Shown in pieces: positions 10,799-22,905 of a stretch of 64,000 nucleotides of DNA. The stretch is from Isoetes taiwanensis. Taxonomy: Eukaryota; Streptophyta; Lycopodiopsida; Isoetales; Isoetaceae. Location: NCBI GenBank assembly GCA_021234155.1, contig JAJEKV010000071.1, forward strand, positions 6,446,236-6,510,235. The letters are read 5' to 3'. How positions within the stretch are numbered: the stretch's first letter is position 1; each line of letters begins with the position of its first letter. The notes beneath the pieces were generated by a model that saw only the letters and a program-made list of their open reading frames with translations, searched no databases and had not been told where the DNA came from. A program made the translations under genes and the position numbers.

Positions 10799-12610
10799 GT
10801 TTTTTTTTTTTTTGAAGAACTGTGTCATCAATATATTAAAAGAATGGCAAGTGAGGAGGAAGGAGAACTGCCCCAAAGAGACAGCGATACCTCGACACTC
10901 CACAACAAACTCACAGAAAAAGTGCAACTCTAATGCTGTACAAACCGATCATCACCATTTACAACACCCAAGAAGTCCCGCCAAATGGCAAACTTCCGCT
11001 CTACTAATCCCGAGAACACCAGAAAGCTTTGAAATAGCTTGTACCGAGTCGAGAAATCAAAGAGACTGAGGTTGCTGTCAATCCCCTAAAAAGATCCACG
11101 ATGTCCACCGCCCAAATCAGCCACCAACAAAGCTTACGCCGCAGGGTGCAAGGCTTCTTCGCCGCAAGGCCGCCAAGCACCGAGGATACACATGAAGCAA
11201 AGCTGGCGGCTAGTCAATCTGGTGAACAGCCCCTAACCCAATCCCGAAGGGCGGCACGCAAGTGAGGGCATAAAACCGGACAATGCTCCCACGTCTCACA
11301 ATGAAGGCCACAACAAGGGCGAGGGAGGGCTCACACCCAGCCCTAAACCGACTCCAAGGGCATTCACCTACGATCATTTGCGGGCATTGCACGGCCACGC
11401 GAAGCACCCCTAACCTTCGATTGGGGAAGTGAGCTCCATGTCCACGCCCAAACCGATGGCCATTGAGAACCCCTGCTGCAGAGACCACTTGGCTCGAAGG
11501 GGCAATGTGTCATGAATAGCCGACACCCGGTAAGAAAGGCGCACAAAACAAGAAGACACAACATCCGGATGAACCTTCAAACCTGCACCACCATATCATC
11601 CGAGGGACTATAGGTACCCGCCACTTGTTCCTAGATAGCGGTCCCTTTGCCCCTCAGCGAAAAAGCAAGCTCGAAAGAACTCCCCGGGGCTAGCTGACCA
11701 CCCCAATACCAAGGTGACCTGACAGCTGCGCCTCCAAGCTGCCACTAGCGTCAGCATGCATGCGGTGGCGACCAAGGGCAAGTGCAGAGGGGTAGAGGAA
11801 CCCACAAGAAAGGAGAAGAGTGGTGATAAACCCGAGGCATAATCTAGCTAGAAGAGCACATGCACATGATCCCAAGCCCGCAACCCCCCATGAGAAAAAA
11901 AGAGGATGCATGTGGGAAAGGTGGAGACCATACAATAGTGCCAGGGCAACTCCACATGCTGGGCGGCTTCCCAAATGCCACACAATGGTGAAGAGACGCA
12001 ACACAACTGGCCAACACTGGGAGAAGATGCTCCATCCTGCAGAATGCTCCAAACAAACTTGGAGACCAACACCTTACTATGCAGTGCCAAATCCAGAATG
12101 GCCAAGCCCCCATCCTCTCGGGGGCGGAGACACTTCCACCAAGCCACTTTAACAACCGCCCCTTCATCATCCCCGCCCCACACAAAATTTCGAACAATCT
12201 TATCCAAAGCCTGTATCTTACCCTCAGGAGCTAACATCGCAGATGCTGTATACACATGAGTGCTACAAAGTACTGACTTGGCAATAGTGATCCTACCTGC
12301 CATGGACAACTTGCTACCCTTCCACCAATTGAGGTGTTTCTGCAACCCTTGCAAAATCTCATCCCACACCCTCCCATGGAAACATTCCCTCCAAGGGGAA
12401 TACCCAACAGCTTAGTACACACATTACCTGGAAGCACCTTCTAAGGGAATAGAGCCAAACAAGGGGGGAGTCAGCTGGACCCATAATGCAGAGCATTTAC
12501 CCCAATTCAGAAGAATGCCCGAGGCCAAGGAGAAAGTATCCAGCAAACCCTTCACATTCTGCAAATTCCTCTCTTCTGCCACCAAGAAGAGGAAAGTGTC
12601 ATCGGTGAAC
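10799..12610 (-). mobile_element. 5'-truncated LINE (non-LTR retrotransposon) remnant
   Basis: On the minus strand the frame opens at about 12610 inside the reverse-transcriptase active-site block, reading KFTDDTFLFLVAEE (the position of the usual F/YADD). It continues, with frameshifts, through KLLGIPLGG, WWKGSKLSMAGRITIAKSVL, FVWGGDDEG, VAWWKCLRP and GGLAILDLALHSK, which are hallmark segments of plant L1-type RT C-terminal regions. Further on (11840-11210) it decays into the zinc-finger tail region with several frame breaks. The 3' end is a run of T on the + strand at 10800-10814, that is a poly(A) tail after a TTAATATATTGATGACACAG-like 3' UTR. Short imperfect flanking repeats TTGTGATTT (10790) and TTGTGAATTT (12611) fit a target-site duplication. 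The N-terminal RT and endonuclease are absent. Confidence 0.88.
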
Positions 12611-12621
12611 TTGTGAATTTT

Positions 12622-15170
12622 TCAAATCATCATGTTTTTGAAAATACTGATTTTTGTGACTGTCACTCTTTCTAAATTGTATATTTGCTTAAATTCGTTT
12701 TCCAGCATGCCATATGGCAGATTCAATGCATGCGGGTGCGTGGGTGATCTTCGCTCCTGCATCTCCTTTGACACAACACCAACGGCCAACAGTAATGCCT
12801 TGCATGGTCATCTCTTCAGCATTTGCTATTAACAAGGTATGTCCTCTTTGTCTTGAGCTTCATCAAAAAGTTTTCGTTAGCTTGCACAAATCGTTTGGTA
12901 TTTGTGCTTTCTCATTTTCTGACTACTTATTTTGTGTATCCATGCTTTTCTTGCGGCCCATTCCCCAAGTGAATACACTTTATTTTGAGATTTCTTAATG
13001 ATGTTTGAAAGTTGCAAATAATTGCAAGCACTTCAATTTCGATGTAGCTAATGTCAATAATGCGGGCTTTCTTTTAGGATTCCTATTGGGTGTGGTATTA
13101 CATATGATTGTGCATGGTTTAAGGGTGTATTCGTAAGCCAAAATAGTATTATCTTGATGTCGATAAATGGGGTATGGGTTTTATAAGGTGTGGCATTTTT
13201 TCCTTTCTCGTATTAGGAAAGTGGGATTCGCGGTAATTTGGGGCGTTAGGGGGGGGCATGGCGGAGTTCTTCCGTGGCGGCTGCTTGGCCATGGCGAGTT
13301 ATTCTTGTGGATGAGGTTCGGAGGCACCCCGGCGTCTTCAAATCGATTCCTCGCAGCAAAGTAAATATGGAGTTAATGAGGAGGTTGAGGCGGAGAGGGC
13401 ATGTGATGCGAGAATCCGACATCCTTCCTTACGCCATAGACAAAAGCATGTTCGATTTCTTACGCCATGTTAAAAAGAAGGAAATATGATTTCATTTTGT
13501 CTTGTAAGCCCTCTTCCTTCTTGTGCTTGTGTTTCGCTTCATGGGTGTTATGCGGGTTTGGCGGTGGTGGTGTTTGATTTTGAGGTTTTCGGAGCGCCTT
13601 TTAGGCGGGGGTTCAAATCCCCATGCTTCCTCCTATGCTGCAGCAGCGCATGCTAAATTTCAACTCCCCGTGCTTCATTATGTTGTTTGTTTCTTTCTTC
13701 TTGTTGGCAGAATGGCAGTGGATGCATAGGAGCCCATTCTTCAGCAGCAATGGAGGTCCTGTAACATGTGCGGCCGAGGTTGGTGCCGATTCGTGAAGGG
13801 AATGAGGTTCGGCCATGCATTTAGATTGCTTCATAGCGGATATGGTCGTTTAACTGTATGTTTGCAAAACAGCTTGAGTTGTTTGTTACTTGTGCGTATG
13901 TACGCAGTTGACTTCAATCGAATACATCCTCATCCACCTTAGAGTGACGTGGAAATGGGGTTTTGACCCCATCTTGACTTAGATTGGAGGGCTCTGGTTT
14001 AGGGACAGGGCATATCATTGGGAATATGCCCTTTTTCTATCAGGTATAAGTTGAATTGATATTCACCTATCCTGTTACATAATTTTGAAAGTGTTTATCA
14101 TATAAGAACATTGACATTGCTCTGCCTTTGTTTTTATATTTGTCACAACATGGGTTATTGATCTTAATCTTCTTTTGCATCACTGCTCCTCCATTAAATA
14201 ATGTAAATCTCAACTGCTTTTGTTAATTTTGCTTGACAATTTGTTCTTGATATTTTTTCATGTACACGCATGATGAAGGGGTTTGTTTCCACTGTTTAGT
14301 TCAGTCTGAAGCTAAAGCACTCCAATAACTACATGCCAATCATTGATTATGATATGGCATTTATTTTTCAGTCTGTGCTTCTTCTGGAAATTAGCATAGG
14401 TGTATCATTCAATGTCATGTTCCCTATGTTCAAATGTGAAAAGAGGAAAAGGTTCAGATAGAAAATATAGGTAAGCAATTTTGCAGCATTGGTAGGCCAA
14501 CAAGCAAAACTAGATCTGCAAATTGGATGACATGGCTTTCAAGGAGGCCCACTCTGAGTATCCCAACCCTTTCTTTAAAACAGTATGAAGGTTTGAATAG
14601 AGGGCATTCATTGTGTGTCATTTTAGCATCAGTCAGCATGCCCTCATTTTTCTGTCATTTCCTACATAGACCTCAAAAATACAATTTATCATTTTGGTGG
14701 TAAGTGGTATCATGTTATACAAAAATTTCACTCTCAAAGCAGTTTTCAACCATGCCAGTGTATAAAATATCTGTTCCACCAAGTGCACACTGTTAGCGTG
14801 CATTCAAGATTGTCCATGTGTCATCCATAGGTATATCTTCTGTGTGCAAGTCGAGAGAATCACGAAAGCTTTTCATTTTCTCTTATACATTGGAGGTAAT
14901 ACAAAATAGTGTATAGGCATATTTCTTTTCATCATTTTTTTTTTGGAAGTGCTGTGGAAGCAGAAATCCATTTATGAAGATTCCTAAAAGCTAGACAAGA
15001 AGTGGCCATTGCTTAACTTTTGTGGCCTTTGTCAACATGTGACAGATTTAATAACATGCTCTCTTTCTTGGATCATGTTGCGTGGAGCTCTGCTCTCACA
15101 TGCAAAATGTAGTTAATTTCTAAATTGGGTTATCTATTCAAGTCCTGCAAGGCAAAGTCTATGCTATAGT
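12622..15170. other. Stretch with weak exon-like segments only
   Basis: A segment from about 12707 (after TTTTCCAG) to 12836 (before GTATGT) is open, includes ADSMHAGAWVIFAPASP and has splice-like borders. A frame at 13274-13489 ends in DILPYAIDKSMFDFLRHVKKK and has higher GC than its surroundings. Both could be exons of one decayed or unannotated gene, but I recognise neither and cannot link them. The rest (13840-15170) is AT-rich with nothing recognisable. Confidence 0.3.
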
Positions 15171-15300
15171 TTGAAGTATCGCCATATTACGGGTAAATCA
15201 TGCATCCTATTGTTGATTCAGTTTCTTAAGATTTTGAATTTGCAATTGCTTCACTTGGTTGTATATCTAGAGGGGCATTTGTTGGAATTGTGTTATCAAA
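15160..15300 (+). mobile_element. Possible 3' end of a Copia-type element (PPT/LTR start)
   Basis: AGAGGGGCATT followed directly by TGTTGGAATTG (about 15270-15290) resembles a polypurine tract and the TGTTGGAA start of a plant Copia LTR. It is preceded by a frame with QFLKILNLQL, faintly like the end of Copia RNase H. A similar AGAGGGGCATTTGTTAGAA occurs at about 16327. No full LTR pair was found, so this is tentative. Confidence 0.25.
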
Positions 15301-15661
15301 GTGCTGACCATACATTATTGTCCAGTAGTTTGGAAAGATTTTTTTTATATGTGGAACATTCTCATTTTCAAAAATTGACAGAACAAAGGAAGAGTTTGTA
15401 AGTCACTGATGTGCTCTATATATATCCACCAAAGGACTACTGATTTGGAAAAGTGATGCATATCACATGTCTAGGTATTGTAATACTTTCACATTTTGAG
15501 GTTGTATAAGTAAAAAAAATCAATCATGTAACTTCAAAGTGCTTACCATAAAAGGACTAGAACCTACTATGTCATCAATGTCCAGTAGTATGCAAAGAAC
15601 ACTATATGTACTTATCCTTCTGTTTTGTTTCTAATGTGTATTCTTCTGGTTGTACCCATTA

Positions 15662-16200
15662 GGGTTTTTTTGAGATGACAAAAGGGCCTTTAAAATATGT
15701 CAATTAAGCCAAATGAGGAGAAATGAACTACCAATCAGAAATTAGAGCCTGAAGGGTTCAGTCAGCAAAAATTGTTATAACTACTCACTGGATCACATTT
15801 TCTAGCATAAATGTTGACAGAAAAGTCCAAATAAACTCTCCTTTAGCACAATATATAGATCTCATTGAGATATTTCCAATCTTGGATGCTTTGCACATAA
15901 TTTAACTACTTATGACTGTCAGAACTCCAAACAAATGTTGTTTTTTAATATTTTTTACTATTCTATGGGGTTAAAAGATATGCAAACCACTAAGATTAGA
16001 AAGATTTCAATGAGACCTATCTATTCCACCAAACGAGAGCTCATTTGAACTTTCTATCAATACTTATGCTAGAAAATGTTATCCAGTGAGTTAGTTATAA
16101 CTGTTTTGCTGATTGGATTACTACAATAGTTTTTGATTGGTGGTTCATATAGCTCAGTTAGCAATTCTTAGAAAGCCTTTTTATGATCTCAAAAAATCCC
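15662..16200. mobile_element. Foldback MITE with near full-length inverted arms
   Basis: The left arm (about 15662-15905) and right arm (about 15965-16200) are diverged reverse complements along almost all of their length. Ends read GGGTTTTTTTGAGAT and ATCTCAAAAAATCCC. Internal matched blocks include TTCTAGCATAAATGTTGACA, with its partner TATCAATACTTATGCTAGAA, and CTCACTGGAT/ATCCAGTGAG. The loop is about 60 bases. The dinucleotide TA flanks both ends, compatible with a TA target, but the flanking sequence is itself palindromic so this is not decisive. No coding capacity. Confidence 0.8.
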
Positions 16201-16654
16201 TAATGCATGCAAACATTATTAATAAATCACACATTCTATGTTGCCTCCATTTCTGTTGTTCGTAGCTTAGGGATCTGAATTTAGGTTGTTGTAGTTGAAA
16301 TTATTAAACCCTTTTGTATAATTTTAGAGGGGCATTTGTTAGAAAAGTTCACAAAATAATTGGGTTTCATAGGATTTCTGGTTGCTTAAAGGATATAACT
16401 TCCATAGTAAATTTAGCAATCTGCATCTATGATGGCATGGAATGAACAGGGTTTAACCTTTTCAAGGTCTTTGACATTTAAAGTACATTCTTGGAAGTGA
16501 TAGATATTGATAGGGTATGAGGCATATTGGTTTGATAGTTAAAGGCCCCTTCTAACATATTAGTACAAAAGATATCTTACGAATGATTTTCACATATGAT
16601 AAACTTAGTGGCGTTTCTGTTATGGATCTGATGCTATTAATAAGGACAAAATGA

Positions 16655-16830
16655 CACTTGGCAGTTAGTATGTGGAATCGCGATCGATCCGAGCCCTCGG
16701 ACGCCGCCCTTCCGACAAGGACGAGCCATTATATAAGTGCACTCCACGCGTTGAGACCGTTATCGGCGTCTTCTCACAAAGAAAGCACTTCTTTCATTCC
16801 CATTGCTTCCCTCCCTTCCCGCCCTGATTT
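16655..16830 (+). promoter_or_regulatory. GC-richer stretch with TATA-like element
   Basis: An abrupt GC-rich patch (CGCGATCGATCCGAGCCCTC...) is followed by CCATTATATAAGTGCAC at about 16728-16744 and then a pyrimidine-rich leader-like stretch. This is the usual look of a plant core promoter or an LTR. The 111-codon frame running through it (16658-16993) starts upstream of the TATA element and has no recognised domain. No downstream gene was identified. Confidence 0.3.
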
Positions 16831-17031
16831 CTTTGGGGCACTTTCGTCTCTTTTTTCACATGTGTTTTTGTTCATGCATTCTTTTATTGTTATCCACCTT
16901 GAAATTGTTGCTATAATAATGTTTTCTTTTCATCGCATCATGCCGCATTATTTTCCACCTAAAAGCAGAGTTTCATTAAAGTTGGAATTCTGAAGACAAG
17001 TTGGAATAATTTTTATATAGTATACCTTGGA

Positions 17032-17340
17032 GGGTTATGTATGCCTCAATACTTATAGTATGGTTATGTGTATTACAAAAGGTTATGTATACCTGTGCAT
17101 ACTAGTATACCTCAATACATATAGTATGGTTATGTGTATTACAAAAGGTTATGTATACCGATAACAATAAGATTACAATAAGATAACAATAAGAGTACAA
17201 ACTGTTACAATAAGATAACAAGTACTATTATTTTACTATTACTTATAGTAATGCGGTTATGTGTATTACAAAAGGTTATGTGTACCTGTTGTATACTAAC
17301 ACAACCCATTACAATAAGATAACAAGTATTATTATTCTTC
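17032..17340 (+). repeat. Imperfect minisatellite (GGTTATGTGTATTACAAAA)
   Basis: The phrase GGTTATGTGTATTACAAAAG recurs at about 17061, 17129 and 17254, each followed by GTTATGTRTACC. Between the last two copies are AACAATAAGATTACAATAAG runs and ACTATTA runs. This is locally repeated AT-rich DNA with no gene. Confidence 0.75.
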
Positions 17341-17399
17341 TACTATTACTTTCGAATGATCCGGAACTAGGCGGTGACGCTCCGAGGAGATCCTTTCGA

Positions 17400-17651
17400 T
17401 CATGAACATTTGATACTCCCTATTCCACGTGAGATGGATGATAACATCGGCGGGATCAGATAATGGCGAGGATTGAGAGCAACAAAGGTGAGCCAGTCTT
17501 CAAAGCGGTATATCTCGCCGCGGCACCGCTTGAAGTCCTCATGATTCATCTTGCAAGTGATAGAATCACGTTCAAGACCGTAATACGTCATAGCTAGGCT
17601 GAGGCCAATGTTGCCGCACTCGGCAATTTGATGTATATTTATACCCACCAA
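17400..17651 (-). other. Unrecognised 83-codon open frame
   Basis: Reads from a Met at 17651 with segments such as MTYYGLERDSITCKMNHEDF and YRFEDWLTFVALNPRHYLIP. Composition is protein-like and higher in GC than the minisatellites on both sides. It could be an exon or a transposon-protein fragment. I recognise no family. Confidence 0.25.
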
Positions 17652-17722
17652 AATTATTGATGGTATATACCCACCAAAATTATTGATGGTATATACTCAC
17701 CAAAATTATTGATAGTATATAC
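17645..17722 (+). repeat. 27-base tandem repeat, three copies
   Basis: CACCAAAATTATTGATGGTA occurs three times in succession, each continuing TATAC(C/T). The last copy has drifted (GATAGTATATACATAG). Its upstream edge overlaps the end of the minus-strand open frame. Confidence 0.85.
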
Positions 17723-17776
17723 ATAGAAATTATTGGATCATATACATGTATGGTACTGTGATAATGGCAATGAACA

Positions 17777-18490
17777 TCAATAATTCACATCAATAATCTT
17801 ACTTCACTATAAAAAGCAGCTCCATCCCAGGTGGTAGAGCCTCATTCATCTCCATGGCTTCCTTGCACCGATCGTCCGAGAGAACATCCGATCCCGGGGT
17901 GCTACCTTAGCTATAATGATGACTGGTGAATGCTACGTAAATGGTATCAAACTTGATCCATGGTTAAATCCAATGCAGATGGTCCTGCAGGAAGTGCTTG
18001 CAAGAAGCTCACTTTCGTGTTAAGGTCCACCTTTATTGGCTTCCCGATCAGGGAGATCTATGAGCTGAATAGCATCACGATGCTTTGATGTTGATGATGA
18101 GTGAATCAGACCGCTAAGGATATAATAATGACATGAGTACCTATGAACTATGCAAGTCATCTTTTATTTTCAATCACACCTATATTAGTCAAGCGGCAAT
18201 GACGAAAGTGAATCATCTATGATATGTATACCCCATTAAGGATATAATAATATAAGCACTTATGATTTGTGTATCATAATTGGGATATATATAAGCATAG
18301 TGAATATTAGTTGATGTATAGAATCGAGTACATGATAGAATCATACCTGCACGAGTACATGATACTTGTATACGCTCAATGATGGTGCTACTTTCTGATC
18401 CACCCCAATAATTCACATCAAAAATTTACTTCACTATAAACGGCTTCATTCGGGCTGGAGGTCATTCATCTCCCATGGATTATTTGCCTT
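17777..18490 (+). repeat. Diverged direct duplication with TATA-like motifs
   Basis: AATAATTCACATCAAWAATYTTACTTCACTATAAA-type sequence occurs at about 17777-17820 and 18405-18445, each followed by a C/T-rich segment with TCATTCATCTCC and CATGG. The repeated TTCACTATAAA resembles a TATA box and start region, so the two copies may be remnants of LTR promoters about 630 bases apart. No coding domain lies between them. Confidence 0.45.
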
Positions 18491-18817
18491 CTTACATTTC
18501 ATTACATGAGGCGATCAAGTGCTCAATGAGCGACTCGATCTTGTTGGTTGCCTAGATGGGCATCTTCTTCTTGATCCCTACCGCGAAGAAAGCTTTGGCC
18601 GAGATTCATTGCCCTCGTCAATTAGGTATTTATGATCCATCTGATATGGCTTCACGAAAGATGAGCTATGAGATATCGGGGATCACTACTACAGACGAAT
18701 CGAAGATGATTGAATCACACATTTCAACATATAAGCACGACCATCTTATCTATGAATCATGTATGCATTTATATATTAAAGATGTAATGATTATATATGA
18801 TCACAAATATAGTAATG

Positions 18818-18886
18818 TACAAGATCTTATGTATTAAGATGAAAGATATGTATTACAAAGTACAAGATCTCATGTATTAAGATGAA
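18818..18886 (+). repeat. Short tandem duplication
   Basis: GTACAAGATCTTATGTATTA occurs twice about 41 bases apart with one substitution, and each copy is followed by AGATGAA. It lies at the extreme 3' end of the GHTHxDID relic on the minus strand. Confidence 0.75.
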
Positions 18887-19527
18887 CAATGTGCTATGTC
18901 TTTCCACATGTCTACAATATATTTGAATTTGGACTGTTTCGGCCTCTTGCCATTGGCATCCCAAGCATAATGAATGGCATCTAAATTTTTCGCACCTTGA
19001 AGGATCGGAAGGATTAGGCCAACGCTTAGTCAAGCGATCTTTGTAGTCCCCTCCGGTGAGGCTTCCACCACGATACAAAAATATGGCCAAAATATGTAGA
19101 TTCCGGATCAAGAACAAAGATTCTCCTCTCGCATATCCTAACCAAGTGGCGTTGTTATCATCTCCGTGTCCGACTAGAACAAACATACCCTTTGTCACAT
19201 ATGCGTGAGGATCAAACTCTTCAAGAGGCAACACCGGACGGCCATCGGCGGGCCACAATAAGATGGTAAAGGTCGTGGTGACCAAAGGCAGATCGCCGAC
19301 CCTGGAACAAATGTTTGTTTGTTCTAGAGGAGCTTTTGTCTTGTTTGTGGCCCAAATGCATCATTTTGAGGGGCGTCACAGGCAACATCCTCCAAAGAGA
19401 TAAGAAGTCGGGCTCAATACTCAACACTTGCCGTGTATTGCCTTGCAAACAAGCTACTTTCTTGATTCTTACATATGTCCTTCCATAGGGAGATGTATTT
19501 GTTGATGCTATCCTTCAACCTGGAAGA

Positions 19528-19568
<41 letters not shown>

Positions 19569-22500
19569 TAGGCAAGTTTTTTAATTTTCTATTAATCTTA
19601 AAAACATAGTACAAGACCTTATTGGAGTAGGCTCCACAATAGGCCGGATAAAAATATTTGCAAGAACAATGGTCTACCAGATCCGGAAAAATAGTGTGAA
19701 TAACACACCAATCAAGATAAGAGTCCTAAGAGTAGTCTTTGTCCTTCAATTTCAAGCAAGAGTGCAGCCACTATAAATTCTACAAACATGGCCCTTTGAA
19801 GCTCCAACAACCGGTGATGCAAGCAAATGGAGCTTAAGTGAGAAAATGTCATACCATGCGTTAACTTGACACGGAAGTCATCACGCATTGCAATACTATA
19901 AGAGCTCGGCACCTTTCCAATCACGTACTAGGGGGTGAGTTAGCGACTCCATCTTCTGCTTTGCAAGAACTCATACAGGTCTACCTCAAGGAGGTGGTCT
20001 ACTTGCTCGTCTAATGCTCCTCCACCACCGGCATAGGCCACGTCTACAAAGTATGATTAAAGGAACCAAGGTCTCCAAGGCTTCTTTAAATGGCCTCCTT
20101 CTTTGCTCTACTTATCTGTTTACGCACTACCGCGGATACTAATCTCCCTAGCTGGGATAGGGATGGGCCGAACTCTAGAATAGCTCAACCAAAGTACTCT
20201 CCAAAGTACTAGAAAACAATGTCACGCCCAAAGGCGTAGACCATGACACTGTATTCCATAAGATTCCAGCCCTCTTAAGTCTCGAAGGCCCGGCCAACAA
20301 GATCTGCAGCTCCAAAGTGACTATAAAGGCTTCAAATGGTTCAAAAGAGGGCAGCTTAATATGTCTAGAGGCATCTGAATCTATCATTAGTTATCCCTTT
20401 GTCTTCCCATACATTAAGCTGCACAAAGCCAAGGTAATCTGATTCTTGTCGATTTTGAATAATATCAAAGCAAAGCAACCCGAAAGCTCCGGTATTTCGG
20501 GATATCATTCCCGATTCTATAACCGGCGGTAAGTGCGGGTTTGCAAAACCGCAAAGTGCAGCCTTCCTCTGCAATGAGTGCAAAGATGAAATCTGTCTGC
20601 CGTATTACTCAACATTGGACGATAGCGAACCGAATGACCAAGCTTATTTACTATTCAAAATCTCGTAGCATTAGCCCCGACAAAAGCAACTGGACCTTAA
20701 GCACACAAGCATCAAGTCTTTGGAAGCTCGAGGCGAAAACCGTTTTCAAATGCTTGCTAGATGCTACCTAATGCTGATCTATAGGCTCAAATCAAATGGC
20801 GTAAGCATGAGGACCAATTCTTACCCATCGGGCCGGACAAGCGGAGAGGAAAGATCCAAGAACAGCGGCCATGTCTTGAAAGCAGAACCCCTGTTGCCAA
20901 GATCCGATGAAGACCAAGTAGATGAGGGCTCTGGAGCATCAGCCATGGTCTGGCAAGACAGCAGCAAGCATTAGCTTACCGCTCTTCGACCATACGCTGC
21001 GGACTTTTGGAGCTCAAGACCTCGGGCGCCTGCCAGCCTAACTAAGCGGCTAGGGTTCCCTGGAAGATCTTTCAATGTTATTCTAGGAGGAATGATTTGT
21101 GGCACACCACTTGGTAGCATTGGCTGACCATGTTCATCCTCCTTCCACATTCTAACTCCTGGAGAATCTGATGGCAGCCACTCTTTATCTGTAGGATGCA
21201 TTTTGTATTGCATAAAAGGCCAATCTCCTGCCATCTTAAATTTGAAGAGCAAGGTTTCAATATGACCAACCAGGCATTGCCCTTATCAGGATGAATCCCT
21301 TCACGAAAGCCTTCCAATATGGGAATTCATCAATGAAGTATGGAATTGGAGATTTTGCATTGCACTTGTTGAACAAGTAAAGTACCTCTGGTAGTGTCAA
21401 AGCATCCGATGAACTCATCAAGATTGAATAAAGCATCAATATCATCATGGCTGTGGCCGACCATCATAAAGCCCACTTGGATCTCATCAAAGATCTTAAG
21501 CCAAGAAAAATAAAACAAGTATGAAAAGACATACCTATTTTTATTTTGCCGATGCATTATCAAGTTGCAAATAGAGATTTAGGGAGAGGGTTGAACACCT
21601 CGGGATTAGTTGTAGTTGAAGCATTTGGCAATACTTACGCCATAGAAGCAAGTTTGTTCTTCAAAGATTGGTATCCTTGATTTGCTTGCATCCATTTGCA
21701 ATCTGCTTACTTCCACATAAGTCACCTATCTTGTCCTCTTGTACCAATTCCAAGTTATGCAATATCCTAGAAAGTGAACCAATATGGAAGTTTGAATCAT
21801 CTTTCCATAAATCAAGTGAGAAATGACCATAGGCACGACCACCATGCCCATGAGTTAGAGCTCTGTCCAACCGCTCTTCAGCGATCACCTCTCCATACAG
21901 ATTTTGCTAGATGATGACTTCTAGGCACTAAAGTCTTAACCTCGATCCATCTTATCATGTATTATACATAGATGATTTTACGAGAGACATTTGTGACAAT
22001 GCTCTCCAATGCCAATATTGACTTACGCAAGAACATTTGCTCTAGCATATGAGGCCGGCGTTGAATTGCAAGATTTCGTCTCTCTCTTGTATCTTTTGTT
22101 TTTTTCCACTTTTTGCCTAATTACCACCTTGGATGTTGCATTTAGAGAGAATTTTGTATTTTTGCAATGCTAACATCTGGAAATTCCCTTTTCCATATAC
22201 TATAAAAGAGTTCAAGGCTACGGTTGTTTCTGTAAGCTCTTCCATGTTGCTCCAACTTCTTTATGTATAAGCTTCTTATTAAGAATGGAAGGAAGCTTGC
22301 GTACATTTTCTCTTACATCATCTCTACCTCTTTTTGCTCCTATGGGGGAATACTTTCAGCATTCTCTGAATGAATCATCTAGCACACATTAGGTGGCGAG
22401 TGTAGTGGATCACGGGCTTCTTAGAGCCGATATTACCATGTTGACTACCTTTGCACCTTCATATCTCTTTCTCCAATTGTAAAATGTTGGTCGACGATAC

Positions 22501-22905
22501 CTAAAGCCATCGCCACCCAATTGCAGAGAATTCCATCCCCTGAGGCACTATCTGTCCTCTCCTTCTCCTGTGTAAGTCACACTCAAGACGTCAAAAAAGG
22601 TAACCCTTGCATTGTATGGTTGGGATAAAATTCTTTTCTTAATTCACGCACTTGATTCTTGGTAAGTTTCTTGTTGCAAGTATTTTTGCGTGACTTGACT
22701 TCATGAACTTATTGATTGAAGTTGTGGAGCATAGCCTTTCCTCTTTGCTTTTCCCCTTGGGCTCTCTTGGAATCCTATGTGTGTAAGTATACTTCCTCTT
22801 TCGTTTGAATTGAGCACGAATGTTGTCCTCAAATGATTCAAGCTCTATATCCTCATTTTCTTTAGCTTCTCGAGCTTTGCAGATGTTGTGAGGCGGTCCT
22901 TCCAT
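18827..22905 (-). pseudogene. Relic 1 of a GHTHxDID-type element protein (DUF7869-like)
   Basis: Minus-strand coding blocks line up in order with relic 2 (59780-62700). They are: a basic N-terminal block (22905-22639), CIIHDKMDRG (near 21950), LTHGHGGRAYGHFSLDLWKD (about 21860-21800), NKNRYVFSYL...VGFMMVGHSHDDIDALF (21540-21430), TLPEVLYLFNKC..WKAFVKGFI (21400-21290), FKMAGDWPFMQYKMHP (21240-21190), LKDSINKYISLWKD (19525-19480) and a C-terminal FVLVGHGDDNNATWLGYARG (about 19190-19130). The VGHxHxDID signature and block order match the large uncharacterised eukaryotic family I know as DUF7869-type, whose members are often repeated like transposons; that label is from memory. Stops, frameshifts and the nested retroposon at 19533-21058 make it non-functional. 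An acidic frame at 23321-23118 could be further N-terminal sequence. Confidence 0.75.
19519..21072 (-). mobile_element. Poly(A) retroposon with 14 bp target-site duplication
   Basis: The 14-mer CCTGGAAGATCTTT occurs at 19519-19532 and again at 21059-21072. Between them lie a T-run at the left (through 19567, the poly(A) tail on the minus strand) and a 1.5 kb body ending at 21058. A perfect target duplication plus a poly(A) tail is the mark of LINE-machinery insertion. The minus-strand 5' end begins with GGAACCCTAGCCGC, like a plant 5' leader; a Met frame (MADAPEPSSTWSSSDL, from 20946) runs 41 codons. Farther on, 20583-20365 is open for 72 codons (PHLPPVIESGMISRN, LGFVQLNVWEDKG). No RT motif is present, so it is a processed pseudogene or a non-autonomous LINE. 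Removing it rejoins the host frame of relic 1. Confidence 0.85.

Noticed and set aside
13590-13640. tRNA-like T-arm (GGGGGTTCAAATCCCC)
   Set aside because: No matching acceptor stem, D-arm or anticodon stem could be placed 60-90 bases upstream; probably chance.
19530-19567. T-run as an assembly gap filler or microsatellite
   Set aside because: It is explained as the poly(A) tail of the retroposon, being placed exactly at the edge of the 14 bp target duplication.
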